From: Myxococcales bacterium
GTDB taxonomy: Bacteria > Myxococcota_A > Polyangia > Nannocystales > Nannocystaceae
Direction: 5' to 3'
Assembly: GCA_020633335.1 (NCBI GenBank)
Contig: JACKDU010000003.1
Location: 620,001-684,000, forward strand
DNA: 64,000 nucleotides
Shown: positions 16,658-26,980 of the stretch, one piece after another
Position numbering within the stretch: the first letter of the stretch is position 1
How the letters are laid out: the number at the start of each line of letters is the position of its first letter
Position numbers and translations under genes: made by a program
Notes under the pieces: generated by a model
Told to the model about the DNA's origin: nothing
Database searches by the model: none
What the model saw: the letters and a program-made list of their open reading frames with translations, nothing else

Positions 16658-17494
16658 ATGCGACCGATCCTCTTCGAGATCCCCGGCCTCGGCTGGCCGC
16701 TGCAGTCCTACGGTGTGGCGATGGGCCTCGCGCTCCTCGTCGCCTGGTTCGCCTCCCTCGATCGCGCGCGCACCGACGGCCTGCCGACCGACACGCTCGG
16801 CACCCTCTTCGTCGTCGCCGCCTTCGCCGGGATCGTCGGCGCCCGCGCCCTCTGGCTCCTCCAGCACCCGGGCGCGGGCGGCCTCGGCGATCTCATCAGC
16901 TTGCCGGCGGGCGGGCTGACGGTCACCGGCGGGATCCTGGCCGCGCTCGTGGTCTCGGCGCTCGGCTGCTGGCGCCGCGGGATCGACACCTTCGCCTGGC
17001 TCGACGCGGTCGCCCCCGGCTTCGCGATCGGCCTGGTGATCGAGCGGATCGGGGCCTTCCTCGCCGGCGTCGAGTTCGGCCGCTACGTCGCCCCGGGCGA
17101 TCTCGGCTACGCGCTCCACGTCACCTTCCCGGCGGGCTCGCCGGTCCACGCCTTCCACCAGCAGCTCCTCAAGGGGCTGCCGACCCTGAGCGCCGAGGCG
17201 TCGGCGCCGGTCCACCCGGTGCAGCTCTACGCGGCGCTGATGGGGCTCGGGATCCTCGCGGTGGCGATCGCCGTCCGGCGTCGCCGCCGCTACCCTGGGC
17301 AGGTCGCGCTCGCGGTCCTCGCCGCCTTCACGATCGCCCGCCTGGTGATCGAGGATCCCCTGCGCTTTGACGCGAGCCCGACCCTCTGGGGGCCGCTCCG
17401 GGTCGGCCACGTCTCGGCCCTCGGGCTCCTCGCCGTGCTCGCGATCGTCGCCCGGCTCCGGCGCGCGGCCGCGCTCGCTGCGGAGGCCCGGTGA
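16658..17494 (+). CDS. lgt: Prolipoprotein diacylglyceryl transferase
   Basis: Lgt adds diacylglycerol to the lipobox Cys of prelipoproteins in the inner membrane. The 278-aa protein has about seven hydrophobic helices, the early FEIPGLGWPLQSYGVAMGLAL segment, the family motif region RIGAFLAGVEFGR (a variant of GRIGCFLAGCCYG) and HPVQLYAALMGL near the C-terminus. GAGG precedes the ATG. Its stop overlaps the start of the next gene (GTGA). Its job suits the many lipoproteins encoded in this window. Confidence 0.93.
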   Translation: MRPILFEIPGLGWPLQSYGVAMGLALLVAWFASLDRARTDGLPTDTLGTLFVVAAFAGIVGARALWLLQHPGAGGLGDLISLPAGGLTVTGGILAALVVSALGCWRRGIDTFAWLDAVAPGFAIGLVIERIGAFLAGVEFGRYVAPGDLGYALHVTFPAGSPVHAFHQQLLKGLPTLSAEASAPVHPVQLYAALMGLGILAVAIAVRRRRRYPGQVALAVLAAFTIARLVIEDPLRFDASPTLWGPLRVGHVSALGLLAVLAIVARLRRAAALAAEAR

Positions 17495-18180
17495 GCGAGC
17501 AGGGCGGGGAAGGCGAGGGGCTTGTCCTGGCCCCGCGCCTGCCGGTGGTCCTGATCCACGGGGCCCTCCGCTCGCGGGCGGGCCTCTGGCCGGTCGCCTG
17601 GTACCTCCGGCGCTTCGGCCTCGACGCCCGGCCCTTCGGCTACGACACCCGCGGGGCGACGCTGAGCGCCCACGGGGCCGCGCTCGAGCGCTTCATCGCC
17701 GAGTGGCAGGGCGAGGCAGGTCCCTTCGGGGTCCTCGGGATCCTCACCCACAGCATGGGCGGCCTGGTCGCCCGGGCCTACCTCGCCCGCGAGGGGGCGC
17801 TCCGGCAGTCCGAGCGCCAGCGGCTGGTGATGCTCGGGCCGCCCAACCGCGGCGCCTGGCTGGCGGCGCAATTCCGCAATTTCCCGCCCTTTCACTGGAT
17901 CTACGGGGCGGCTGCCCGGGAGCTCCAGCCCGAGCGGGTGGCCGAGCTCGGGGCGCCGCCGCCGAGCGCCCGGGTCCTGGTCCTCGCCGGCGGCCGCGGC
18001 CACGAGGGCGGCTACGTCGGGCGGATCCCCGGCGACAACGACGGCCTGGTCGGGGTCAGCGAGACCTCCCTCCCGGGGGTGGTCCCGGAGCTGGTCCTCG
18101 GCGCCCACTCGTGGCTGCAGTGGCGCCGCGACGTGCTCACGCGGGCGGCTCGCTTCCTGCGTGAGGTCGACGAGGGCTGA
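17491..18180 (+). CDS. Lipase-like alpha/beta hydrolase
   Basis: 229 aa, translationally coupled to lgt through GTGA. It has VVLIHGALRS (oxyanion HG), the lid region, THSMGGLVARAYL (nucleophile Ser), LGPPNRGAWLA, and a late Asp and His (GDNDGLVGVSE, GAHSWLQWRRD). This order matches bacterial triacylglycerol lipase and PGAP1-like esterases. No signal peptide is seen, so it is probably cytoplasmic, or membrane-associated through Lgt coupling; that last point is inference. Confidence 0.8.
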   Translation: MSEQGGEGEGLVLAPRLPVVLIHGALRSRAGLWPVAWYLRRFGLDARPFGYDTRGATLSAHGAALERFIAEWQGEAGPFGVLGILTHSMGGLVARAYLAREGALRQSERQRLVMLGPPNRGAWLAAQFRNFPPFHWIYGAAARELQPERVAELGAPPPSARVLVLAGGRGHEGGYVGRIPGDNDGLVGVSETSLPGVVPELVLGAHSWLQWRRDVLTRAARFLREVDEG

Positions 18181-18352
18181 GGCGGCACTCGGTGGCGGCC
18201 GCGGCCGCATTGCCGACTCCGGCCATTTGCCGGTGGTGCTGGCGCTCGGCGGCGGCCAATCGACCGGCTCCGGCAGGCCTGACGGGCTTCGTGCCGAGTG
18301 CGGCCGACGGCCATGGAGCGGGCTCGGGGGTCGATCCGACCCCAGTCGCGAA

Positions 18353-18384
18353 CGCAGCCGCGGCTCTCACGAGCAGCGGCTGCG
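18353..18384 (-). terminator. Hairpin downstream of tRNA-Met
   Basis: A 9-bp perfect outer stem (CGCAGCCGC/GCGGCTGCG) with an inner GCTC/GAGC pair starts 7 bases beyond the 3' end of the tRNA. It is well placed to end the minus-strand tRNA transcript; no long T run follows. Confidence 0.5.
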
Positions 18385-18390
18385 GATTTG

Positions 18391-18464
<74 letters not shown>

Positions 18465-18475
18465 GCGGGGGAGAG

Positions 18476-18504
18476 TCGTTACCGAAGTCCCGAGCGCAAG
18501 TCAA
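18476..18504 (-). promoter_or_regulatory. Sigma70-type promoter of tRNA-Met
   Basis: Minus-strand TTGACT, a 17-base spacer and TAACGA stand 12 bases before the tRNA 5' end, a good position for a stable RNA promoter. Confidence 0.7.
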
Positions 18505-18584
18505 CGAGTCTTTTGGGCGGTCGCTCTTCTGGGGGCAAGTCGGGCGAGCGCCCGTGAGTCAGCGCAAGGGGCGCGACAAAGGCG

Positions 18585-18611
18585 TTGACACCCCTTGCTC
18601 GCGTGATAAGC
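18585..18611 (+). promoter_or_regulatory. Possible promoter of the beta-oxidation cluster
   Basis: A perfect TTGACA box at 18585-18590 is followed by GATAAG or TAAGCC at 14-16 bases spacing. The -10 is weak, so only the -35 is firm. Confidence 0.35.
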
Positions 18612-18681
18612 CCGCCATGGGCCTGCGGAGGGCCTTTGGCGCCATCTTGTGCGGCCGCCCTCCGACGCCTCGAGGAGCACC

Positions 18682-19863
<1,182 letters not shown>

Positions 19864-19913
19864 GACGCGCCGGCCCACCCACGGATGCACGCGAAGAAGC
19901 GGAGAACTAGACG

Positions 19914-20789
19914 ATGACGACAGCGCAGGGACTCGCGGCGATCGGCACGATCGGCGTCCTCGGAGCGGGGCAGATGGGGGCGGGGATCGCCCAGGTGGCG
20001 GCGCTCGCCGGCTACCAGGTCCGCCTCGCCGATGTCAGCCTCGAGCACGCGACCAAGGGCAAGGGCGGGATCGCCAAGCTCCTGACGCGCGCGGTCGACA
20101 AGGGCAAGATGAGCGCCGACGAGCGGGAGGCCGCCCTCGAGCGGATCCACCCGGTGATCGGCGCCGACGGCCTCGCGTCCTGCGACCTCGTGGTCGAGGC
20201 GGCGACCGAGAACTTCGAGCTCAAGAAGCGCCTCTTCGCCGACCTCGACCGGGCCTGCCGCGAGGGCTGCATCCTCGCGACCAACACCTCGTCGATCTCG
20301 ATCACCGCCCTCGCCGCGGTCACGAAGCGGCCCGAGCTGGTGGTCGGGATGCACTTCATGAACCCGGTCCCGGTGATGAAGCTGGTCGAGATCATCCGCG
20401 GCCTGGCGACCACCGACGCGACCTACGAGACGACGATCGCCCTCGCCCAGCGCCTCGGCAAGACGACGATCACCAGCAAGGACTCGCCGGGCTTCATCGT
20501 CAACCGGATCCTGATCCCGCTGATCAACGAGGCCTGCTTCGCCCTCCAGGAGGGGCTCGGCTCGGCGGTCGACATCGACACCGGGATCAAGCTCGGCCTC
20601 AACCACCCGATGGGGCCCCTCGAGCTCGCCGACCTGATCGGCCTCGACACCTGCCTGGCGATCGCCGAGGTCCTCCACCGCGAGATCGGCGACGACAAGT
20701 ACCGGGCGGCCAACATCCTCCGGGTCCACGTCGCCGCCGGCTGGCTCGGTCGCAAGACTGGCCGCGGCTTCTACGACTACCGGAAGTGA
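19914..20789 (+). CDS. 3-hydroxybutyryl-CoA dehydrogenase
   Basis: Oxidises 3-hydroxyacyl-CoA with NAD(P). The 291-aa single-function enzyme has the Rossmann motif GVLGAGQMGAGIAQ, the TNTSSISITALA segment, GMHFMNPVPVMKLVE and the C-terminal domain NRILIPLINEA ... NHPMGPLELADLIGLD. GGAG stands before the ATG. It lies 50 bp after the thiolase and 10 bp before the hydratase. Confidence 0.95.
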   Translation: MTTAQGLAAIGTIGVLGAGQMGAGIAQVAALAGYQVRLADVSLEHATKGKGGIAKLLTRAVDKGKMSADEREAALERIHPVIGADGLASCDLVVEAATENFELKKRLFADLDRACREGCILATNTSSISITALAAVTKRPELVVGMHFMNPVPVMKLVEIIRGLATTDATYETTIALAQRLGKTTITSKDSPGFIVNRILIPLINEACFALQEGLGSAVDIDTGIKLGLNHPMGPLELADLIGLDTCLAIAEVLHREIGDDKYRAANILRVHVAAGWLGRKTGRGFYDYRK

Positions 20790-20799
20790 GCGTGCGCTG

Positions 20800-21591
20800 A
20801 TGGAGAGCGGGTCCTACAAGCACCTCCTGGTCGAGGATCGCGGCGCGGTCCGGATCCTCAGCGTCAACCGCCCCGAGGCGCTCAACGCCCTGAGCGGGGC
20901 GGTGATCGACGAGCTGATCGCCGCGGTCGAGGCGATCGCCGACGACGCGGCGATCCGCGGCGTCGTGATCACCGGCGCCGGCCCCAAGAGCTTCGTCGCC
21001 GGGGCCGACATCGCCGCGATGGCGCCGATGAGCCCGTCGGAGGCGATGAACTTCGCCGGCCGCGGCCACGCCCTCGGCGAGATGCTCGGCGCCCTCCCCA
21101 AGCCGGTGATCGCCGCGGTCAACGGCTTCGCGCTCGGCGGCGGCTGCGAGCTCGCGCTCGCCTGCGACTTCATCTACGCCGCCGAGAACGCCCGCTTCGG
21201 CCAGCCCGAGGTCAAGCTCGGGGTGATCCCGGGCTTCGGCGGGACCCAGCGCCTCCTCCGGCGGGTCGGTCGGGCGATGGCCCTCGAGCTCTGCCTCCGC
21301 GGCCACATGATCGACGCCGCCGAGGCCCTGCGGATCGGCCTCGCCAACCGGGTGACGCCGCGCGGCGAGGTCGTCGACGCGGCCGTCGCCGCGGCCGCCG
21401 AGATCGCCGAGATGGGCCCGCTGGCGGTCGCCAAGGCCAAGGAGCTGATCCACCAGGGGGCCGACCTGCCGCTCGCGGAGGCCAACCAGCGGGAGATCGA
21501 GGGCTTCGCCGGCCTCTTCGACTCCGACGATCAGCGCGAGGGCATGGAGGCCTTCCTCGGCAAGCGCAAGGCAGAGTTCAAGGGCCGCTAG
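20800..21591 (+). CDS. Enoyl-CoA hydratase/crotonase
   Basis: Hydrates 2-enoyl-CoA. The 263-aa product has the crotonase oxyanion loop FVAGADIAAM, GFALGGGCELALACDF and the catalytic region FGQPEVKLGVIPGFGGTQRLLRRVG, where both acidic residues appear at E-V-K and the following loop. The product ends in the usual FKGR. No odd features. Confidence 0.94.
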   Translation: MESGSYKHLLVEDRGAVRILSVNRPEALNALSGAVIDELIAAVEAIADDAAIRGVVITGAGPKSFVAGADIAAMAPMSPSEAMNFAGRGHALGEMLGALPKPVIAAVNGFALGGGCELALACDFIYAAENARFGQPEVKLGVIPGFGGTQRLLRRVGRAMALELCLRGHMIDAAEALRIGLANRVTPRGEVVDAAVAAAAEIAEMGPLAVAKAKELIHQGADLPLAEANQREIEGFAGLFDSDDQREGMEAFLGKRKAEFKGR

Positions 21592-21609
21592 GCCCCGGGA
21601 GAGACGCGC

Positions 21610-22755
<1,146 letters not shown>

Positions 22756-22809
22756 CCCCCGGGCCCACGACCACCTCCAAACACCACCCGAAGACCAGGA
22801 GCGGAGCCA

Positions 22810-23340
22810 ATGCGAATCAGCAGCGTGATCTTTGTCGGCCTCGCGGTCGCCCTCGGCGGCGGCTGCGCCAAGCGGCAGATGAACAAGATGAACAACGAGG
22901 AGGACGCCCTGATGGCGAAGTACGACGGCTCCTCGTACGAGAAGGACATGGTCCAGGCGGACGAGAGCACCGACTACGCCGATCAGGGCGGTTCGGTCTC
23001 GCCGAAGACCCTGGCGTCGATCCAGGACACGATCTCGAACGTCTACGAGCGCGATCTCGGCCGTTGCCTCCAGGAGGACATGGACCAGTACAACAACCGC
23101 TGGATCGCCGGCACCTTCACCGTCGAGTTCAAGATCGACCAGAAGGGCAAGGTGATCGAGGTCAACCTCCTCGAGCAGGACATCGAGGAGCGGCGGCTGC
23201 CGCCGGGTCAGAAGGAGGCGCGCAAGGCGACCAAGTTCGGCCCCTGCATCGAGCGCGCGATCTACAAGTGGGAGTTCGACCCGGCCCCCGAGGTCGTCTA
23301 CGTCCACACCTACACCGGCAAGGTCGGCGAGGCCTTCTAG
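22810..23340 (+). CDS. Lipoprotein with AgmX/PglI-like (TonB-like) C-terminal domain
   Basis: 176 aa with an AGGAG site before the ATG. The signal peptide ends in the lipobox GGGC. The middle (20-60) is acidic and polar. The C-terminal half reads GTFTVEFKIDQKGKVIEVNL ... FGPCIERAIYKWEFDPAPE, the beta-alpha-beta pattern of the AgmX/PglI C-terminal family found in myxobacterial motility and envelope proteins. Two Cys in that half match the family pair. It is unusual within a beta-oxidation cluster; co-orientation does not prove a metabolic role. Confidence 0.8.
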   Translation: MRISSVIFVGLAVALGGGCAKRQMNKMNNEEDALMAKYDGSSYEKDMVQADESTDYADQGGSVSPKTLASIQDTISNVYERDLGRCLQEDMDQYNNRWIAGTFTVEFKIDQKGKVIEVNLLEQDIEERRLPPGQKEARKATKFGPCIERAIYKWEFDPAPEVVYVHTYTGKVGEAF

Positions 23341-23380
23341 GCCGTCGGCCCGTCGACGACACGAGAGGGAGCGAGCGATC

Positions 23381-24538
23381 GTGCAGAGCATCGCGCCGAC
23401 CGACGCGCAGGCGATGATCGCCGATTCTGCCCGGCAATTCGCCGCCCGCGTCCTCGCGCCGCGGGCGGCCGAGCTCGACCGCGAGGGCGGCTTTCCGCGG
23501 GCGAGCCTGGCCGAGGCGGCGGAGCTCGGGCTCCTCGGGATCAACGTCCCGGAGGCGCTCGGCGGGGTCGAGGCCGGCGCGGTCGCCTACGCGCTCGCGG
23601 TGATCGAGCTCGCGCGCGCCTGCGCGAGCACGACCGTGGCGATGACCGTGTCGAACATGGTCGCCGAGGTAATCACCAAGTTCGGCACGCCGGCCCAGCG
23701 CGAGGAGCACGTGACGAAGCTGTGCGCCGGCGAGTACGTGGTCGGCGGCTTCGCCCTCTCGGAGGCCGGCGCCGGCTCCGATCCCGGCTCGATGACCACC
23801 CGCGCCCGCCGCACCGATCGCGGCTGGGTGCTCAGCGGCCAGAAGCTCTGGATCACCAGCGGCACCGACGCGGGGCTCTTCGTGGTCTGGGCGCGGACGG
23901 GCGAGGGCAAGGGGACCCGCGGGATCACGGCCTTCCTGGTCCGCGGCGACGCGCCCGGGGTCGTCCGCGGCAAGCCCGAGCACAAGATGGGCCAGCACGG
24001 GAGCACGACCACGCCGCTCGACTTCAACGAGGTCGAGCTCGACGAGGACGCGCTCCTCGGCGACGAGGGGCACGGCTTCAAGATCGCCATGATGGCCCTC
24101 GACGGCGGCCGGATCGGCATCGCCGCCCTCGCCCTCGGCTGCGGGATCCAGGCGACCGAGGTCGCCCGCGACTACGCCCTCGAGCGCCGGCAATTCGACG
24201 CCCCGATCGCCTCCTTCCAGGCGATCCAGTGGATGATCGCCGACTCGGTGACCGAGCTCGATGCCGCCAAGCTCCTGGTCCTTCGGGCAGCCTGGCTCAA
24301 GGAGCAGGGGAAGATCTTCACCCGCGAGGCGTCGATGGCCAAGCTCTTCGCCAGCGAGAAGGCCTACGCGGCCTGCGATCGGGCGATCCAGGTGCTCGGC
24401 GGCTACGGGTACACCCGCGAGTTCCCGGTCGAGCGCTACCTCCGCGACGTCCGGGTGACCCGGATCTTCGAGGGGACCTCCGAGATCCAGCGGCTGGTGA
24501 TCAGCCGCGACATCCTCCGGCGCTACGCGGCCGTCTAG
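23381..24538 (+). CDS. Acyl-CoA dehydrogenase
   Basis: A second FAD-dependent acyl-CoA dehydrogenase, 385 aa, GTG start 9 bases after AGGGAG. Motifs: GGFALSEAGAGSDPG, GQKLWITSGTDAGL, QVLGGYGYTREFPVER and the catalytic Glu in IFEGTSEIQ (E364). It is about as divergent from the first enzyme as paralogues with different chain length or branch preference usually are. Confidence 0.93.
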   Translation: MQSIAPTDAQAMIADSARQFAARVLAPRAAELDREGGFPRASLAEAAELGLLGINVPEALGGVEAGAVAYALAVIELARACASTTVAMTVSNMVAEVITKFGTPAQREEHVTKLCAGEYVVGGFALSEAGAGSDPGSMTTRARRTDRGWVLSGQKLWITSGTDAGLFVVWARTGEGKGTRGITAFLVRGDAPGVVRGKPEHKMGQHGSTTTPLDFNEVELDEDALLGDEGHGFKIAMMALDGGRIGIAALALGCGIQATEVARDYALERRQFDAPIASFQAIQWMIADSVTELDAAKLLVLRAAWLKEQGKIFTREASMAKLFASEKAYAACDRAIQVLGGYGYTREFPVERYLRDVRVTRIFEGTSEIQRLVISRDILRRYAAV

Positions 24539-24569
24539 GGCCCGGATTCCGGCGCCGAGCCAACCCGCG

Positions 24570-24590
24570 GGCGGGGCCCCACGCCCCGCC
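24570..24590 (+). terminator. Hairpin between acyl-CoA dehydrogenase and membrane protein genes
   Basis: A perfect 8-bp GC stem (GGCGGGGC/GCCCCGCC) with a 5-base loop sits 31 bases after the dehydrogenase stop. It could be a terminator or attenuator ahead of the gene at 24609; no T-tract follows. Confidence 0.4.
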
Positions 24591-24608
24591 TGCCCTGGGA
24601 GCGAGCCG

Positions 24609-25190
24609 ATGAACCAGAACCAGAACCCCTTCCCCTTCGGCGGGGCCAACATGCCGCCGCTGGGGGCCGAGCAGATGGCGTCGATGAAGCGCGAGCTCAA
24701 GAAGCGCTTCGCCTTCTTCGGCCTCGGCCTCGTGGTCGTGATCGTCGGCGCCTTCCTCGACCCCAAGCCGCTCGGCTGGCCGATCTACACCCCCAACCTG
24801 GTGATGCTGATCGGCGGCGGCGTCTCCTTCATGGGGCTCCTCGGGCTCTCGCGGGGGGCCGGGTGCATGGCCCAGATCGCGGCGCTCTTCTGGCTGATGG
24901 GGCTCGCCTGCGGGGTCGGCGAGGGGAACCCGCTCTTCGGCTACACGATGGCCGGGGCGGCGCTCTGCTTCGCGGTGCTCGGGCTCCTGCTGCCGAAGAA
25001 GCCGCCGATGGCGGGGATGCCGGGGATGGGCGGGATGCCGGGGATGGGGGGGATGCCGGGGATGGGGTTTCCCTTTGGCGGGCCAGGCGGGCCAGGCGGG
25101 CCCGCGGCGCCGAAGCCCGGCTCGCAGCTCTCTGGCAAGGGGGCGGCGAAGGATCGGATCATCGAGGTCGACGCCGAGGAGAAGAAGTAG
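24609..25190 (+). CDS. Membrane protein with GMPGMG repeats
   Basis: 193 aa. The N-terminus is Asn/Gln/Pro-rich and then there are four hydrophobic helices at about 33-50, 63-80, 87-103 and 111-128. A Met/Gly/Pro segment follows (residues 135-165) with repeats of MPGMGG and GGPGGP, then a charged tail with IIEVDAEEKK. GGGAG stands 7 bases before the ATG. No family is recognised; flexible Met/Gly-rich tails of this kind often lie in the cytoplasm. Confidence 0.7.
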   Translation: MNQNQNPFPFGGANMPPLGAEQMASMKRELKKRFAFFGLGLVVVIVGAFLDPKPLGWPIYTPNLVMLIGGGVSFMGLLGLSRGAGCMAQIAALFWLMGLACGVGEGNPLFGYTMAGAALCFAVLGLLLPKKPPMAGMPGMGGMPGMGGMPGMGFPFGGPGGPGGPAAPKPGSQLSGKGAAKDRIIEVDAEEKK

Positions 25191-25205
25191 GTTCGTCGTG
25201 GTGTG

Positions 25206-25248
25206 ATGTCCTTTGGGGCATGTCTTGGGGGACGTGTCCTTGAGGACT
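25206..25248. repeat. Run of degenerate TGTCC-N4-GGAC hairpins
   Basis: ATGTCC-TTTG-GGGCAT at 25206-25221 and TGTCC-TTGA-GGACT at 25235-25248, with a further partial CATGTC between them. All keep the 4-base spacer of the dispersed family. They begin 16 bases after the stop of the membrane protein gene. Confidence 0.5.
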
Positions 25249-25273
25249 CTGGGGGCTGAGGGGGCGAGGGTCG

Positions 25274-25418
25274 GCGGAGGCTGACGCGGGGGCGAGGCCC
25301 AGGGGCCCTCGTCGCTCGGACAGTCCTCGGTCGTCCGTCGACTTCGTCGACGAACGCCCTGCGGGAACTCGCTCTCGAGGGCCCCTGGACCTCGCCTGGC
25401 GGCGCGGACAGCCTCCGC
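25274..25418. repeat. Large stem-loop: inverted repeat of about 40 bp per arm
   Basis: The inner arms 25292-25311 and 25376-25395 match at 19 of 20 positions. The outer arms continue the match with GCGGAGGCTG at 25274-25283 and its complement at 25409-25418, separated by a few unpaired bases. The 64-base loop has its own inner GTCGAC-TTC-GTCGAC pair. The whole could fold as one long branched hairpin. Confidence 0.6.
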
Positions 25419-25465
25419 GCTGGGTCGCGAGGGGCCGCATGCGAGGGCCGGCGGGGGGACGCGAT

Positions 25466-25590
25466 GAGGTGGGCGTCGGCGGGGTCGGGTCGGAGGCGCG
25501 GGGCTCGTCCGGCGGGCGCGCTGAGGTGGGCGTCGGCAGGCTCGGGTCGGAGGCGCGGGGCTCGTCCGCCGGGACGCGATGAGGTGGGCG
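25466..25590. repeat. 57/58-bp tandem repeat, two copies plus partial third
   Basis: Copies start at 25466, 25523 and 25581 with GAGGTGGGCG; the two full copies differ at only a few positions. The 16 bases before copy one match the end of copy two, so the array begins slightly earlier. Confidence 0.65.
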
Positions 25591-25604
25591 GCGCCTGGGC
25601 TTGC

Positions 25605-25618
25605 TGACCACGAGGACA
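25605..25618. repeat. Degenerate member of the TGTCC-N4-GGACA family
   Basis: TGACC-ACGA-GGACA, one mismatch from a perfect stem, 5 bases from the stop of the minus-strand gene. Confidence 0.35.
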
Positions 25619-25623
25619 GGTTC

Positions 25624-26871
25624 TCAGAGGCGGAAGAGGAGCCCCGCCTGGCCGACCGGGCGGACGTTGTGGGGGGCGAAGAGGACGTCGCTGCGGCAGG
25701 GGTCGGGGGAGGCCTCGGTGCAGGTGGCGTAGATCGTCGAGTCGGCGAAGACGTCGACGCCGGCGCCGACGAAGATCAGGATCGCCGGGACTGGCTCGAT
25801 GAGCAGGCGGAGGCGCGGGGCGAAGCCGAGGGTGAGGCGGATCGGATCGTATTCGCGGAGCCTGCGGGTCGCCGTGCACTCCTCACCGGCCTCGTCGATG
25901 CACACCACCGGCGTGCGGGCGGCGGTGATGTCGGCGACCGCGGCGAACTCGGCCTCGAGGCCGATCCGGGGGCCGCGCGGGCTCGGGCGCCAGAGGCGGT
26001 GGTAGCCCGCGAGGAGGGAGATCGGCCGGCGGCGGACCTTGCCGAGGACCACGTCGTCGCCGCCGAGCGAGTAGGGGGTCAGCGAGAGCGGCGAGGTCAC
26101 GAGGTAGCTCGCGCCGACGAAGGCGCCCATCGGCGAGAGGAACGAGACCCCGAGATCGAGGCCGCTCAGCCACGGGAAGTCGGGGGCGTAGCGGCTCCCC
26201 GTGTAGGCGAGGAGGAGGCGCACCTGACCGCGGCGGGCCGGCTCCGCGGGTGGGGGCGGCCGCGATGGCGGGGTCGCGGCGGGGGGCGTGTTGACCGGCG
26301 TCGCAGGGTTGTTCCAGCGGCCCGCGCGCTCGCGCTGGAGCGCCTCGAGCGACGCCCGCGAGATCACCGCGGCCGCGTCCAGGCGCGCCTGCTCGTCGTC
26401 GGCGCCGTCGACCCGGCGGATCCGGACCTCGCCGACCCGCGGATCGAGGAGCGTCAGGAGGAGCGCGCCCTCGTCCTGATCGAGCCAGATCACGGCGAGG
26501 GCCCCGTGGGCCTCCGCGGCCGCGGTCGCGGCGTCGATCCGGGCGGGCAGCGCGGCGCTGCGATCGCTGCACTCGGCGATCACCTCCGCCGGGAGATCGG
26601 TGAGCTCCGCCCGCAGCGCCCGGAGCACCCGCTCGAGGTCGGCCGCGGCGAGCTCCGGCCGACAGAAGAGGAGGAGACGATCGACCGCGGGGCGCGGCGC
26701 CGAAGAAGCGGGCGCGCTCGTCGTCGGCGTCTCCACCATGCCTCGGGGGTCGGCGGCAGCGGGTGCGCCGGCGCCTTCGGTCGCCAGCGCAGGCGCCGGC
26801 GCGAGGGAGAGCGCGAGCGCGAGCCAGCGCAGGCCCGCGGGCGCGGGCGAGGGGGCGAGCGACGCCGACAC
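25624..26871 (-). CDS. Outer-membrane-like protein with periplasmic N-terminal domain
   Basis: About 415 aa. The GTG at 26871 gives a usable signal peptide ending in APALA. A first domain (about 50-210) has alternating strands and helices (LLLFCRPELAAADLERVLRALRAEL, AVIWLDQDEGALLLTLLDP). After a Pro-rich linker, the last 180 residues alternate hydrophobic strands (VRLLLAYTGSRY, GLDLGVSFLSPMGAFVGASYL, VGQAGLLFRL) and end in a terminal aromatic-hydrophobic strand, as in outer-membrane beta-barrels. Function unknown. The start has no ribosome site and is the weak point. Confidence 0.65.
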   Translation of the reverse strand: MSASLAPSPAPAGLRWLALALSLAPAPALATEGAGAPAAADPRGMVETPTTSAPASSAPRPAVDRLLLFCRPELAAADLERVLRALRAELTDLPAEVIAECSDRSAALPARIDAATAAAEAHGALAVIWLDQDEGALLLTLLDPRVGEVRIRRVDGADDEQARLDAAAVISRASLEALQRERAGRWNNPATPVNTPPAATPPSRPPPPAEPARRGQVRLLLAYTGSRYAPDFPWLSGLDLGVSFLSPMGAFVGASYLVTSPLSLTPYSLGGDDVVLGKVRRRPISLLAGYHRLWRPSPRGPRIGLEAEFAAVADITAARTPVVCIDEAGEECTATRRLREYDPIRLTLGFAPRLRLLIEPVPAILIFVGAGVDVFADSTIYATCTEASPDPCRSDVLFAPHNVRPVGQAGLLFRL

Positions 26872-26964
26872 AGGAGCCGGCAGCGTAGCCCACCGGGCCG
26901 CGCGCACGCGAGGGCAGCATGGACGCGACGCGAGGAGGGTGGCGCTGGCGAGCCCGCGACCTGC

Positions 26965-26973
26965 TGCTACCCT
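26965..26973 (+). promoter_or_regulatory. Extended -10 element of the C39-like/HExxH gene
   Basis: TGC-TACCCT ends 7 bases before the ATG at 26981. No convincing -35. Predicts a leaderless mRNA. Confidence 0.45.
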
Positions 26974-26980
26974 CGGCCGG

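Larger units (their letters stand above)
25191..25623. other. 433-bp non-coding region rich in repeats
   Basis: Between two converging genes. It holds, in order, three small TGTCC-type hairpins, a large imperfect stem-loop and a 57-bp tandem repeat, each listed separately. Open frames on both strands here are repetitive Pro/Arg-rich translations of the repeats and are not believed. Confidence 0.7.

Noticed and set aside
25159..25611. Minus-strand 150-codon frame with Pro/Arg repeats
   Set aside because: It only translates the 57-bp tandem repeat and the end of a real gene on the other strand; no start signal.
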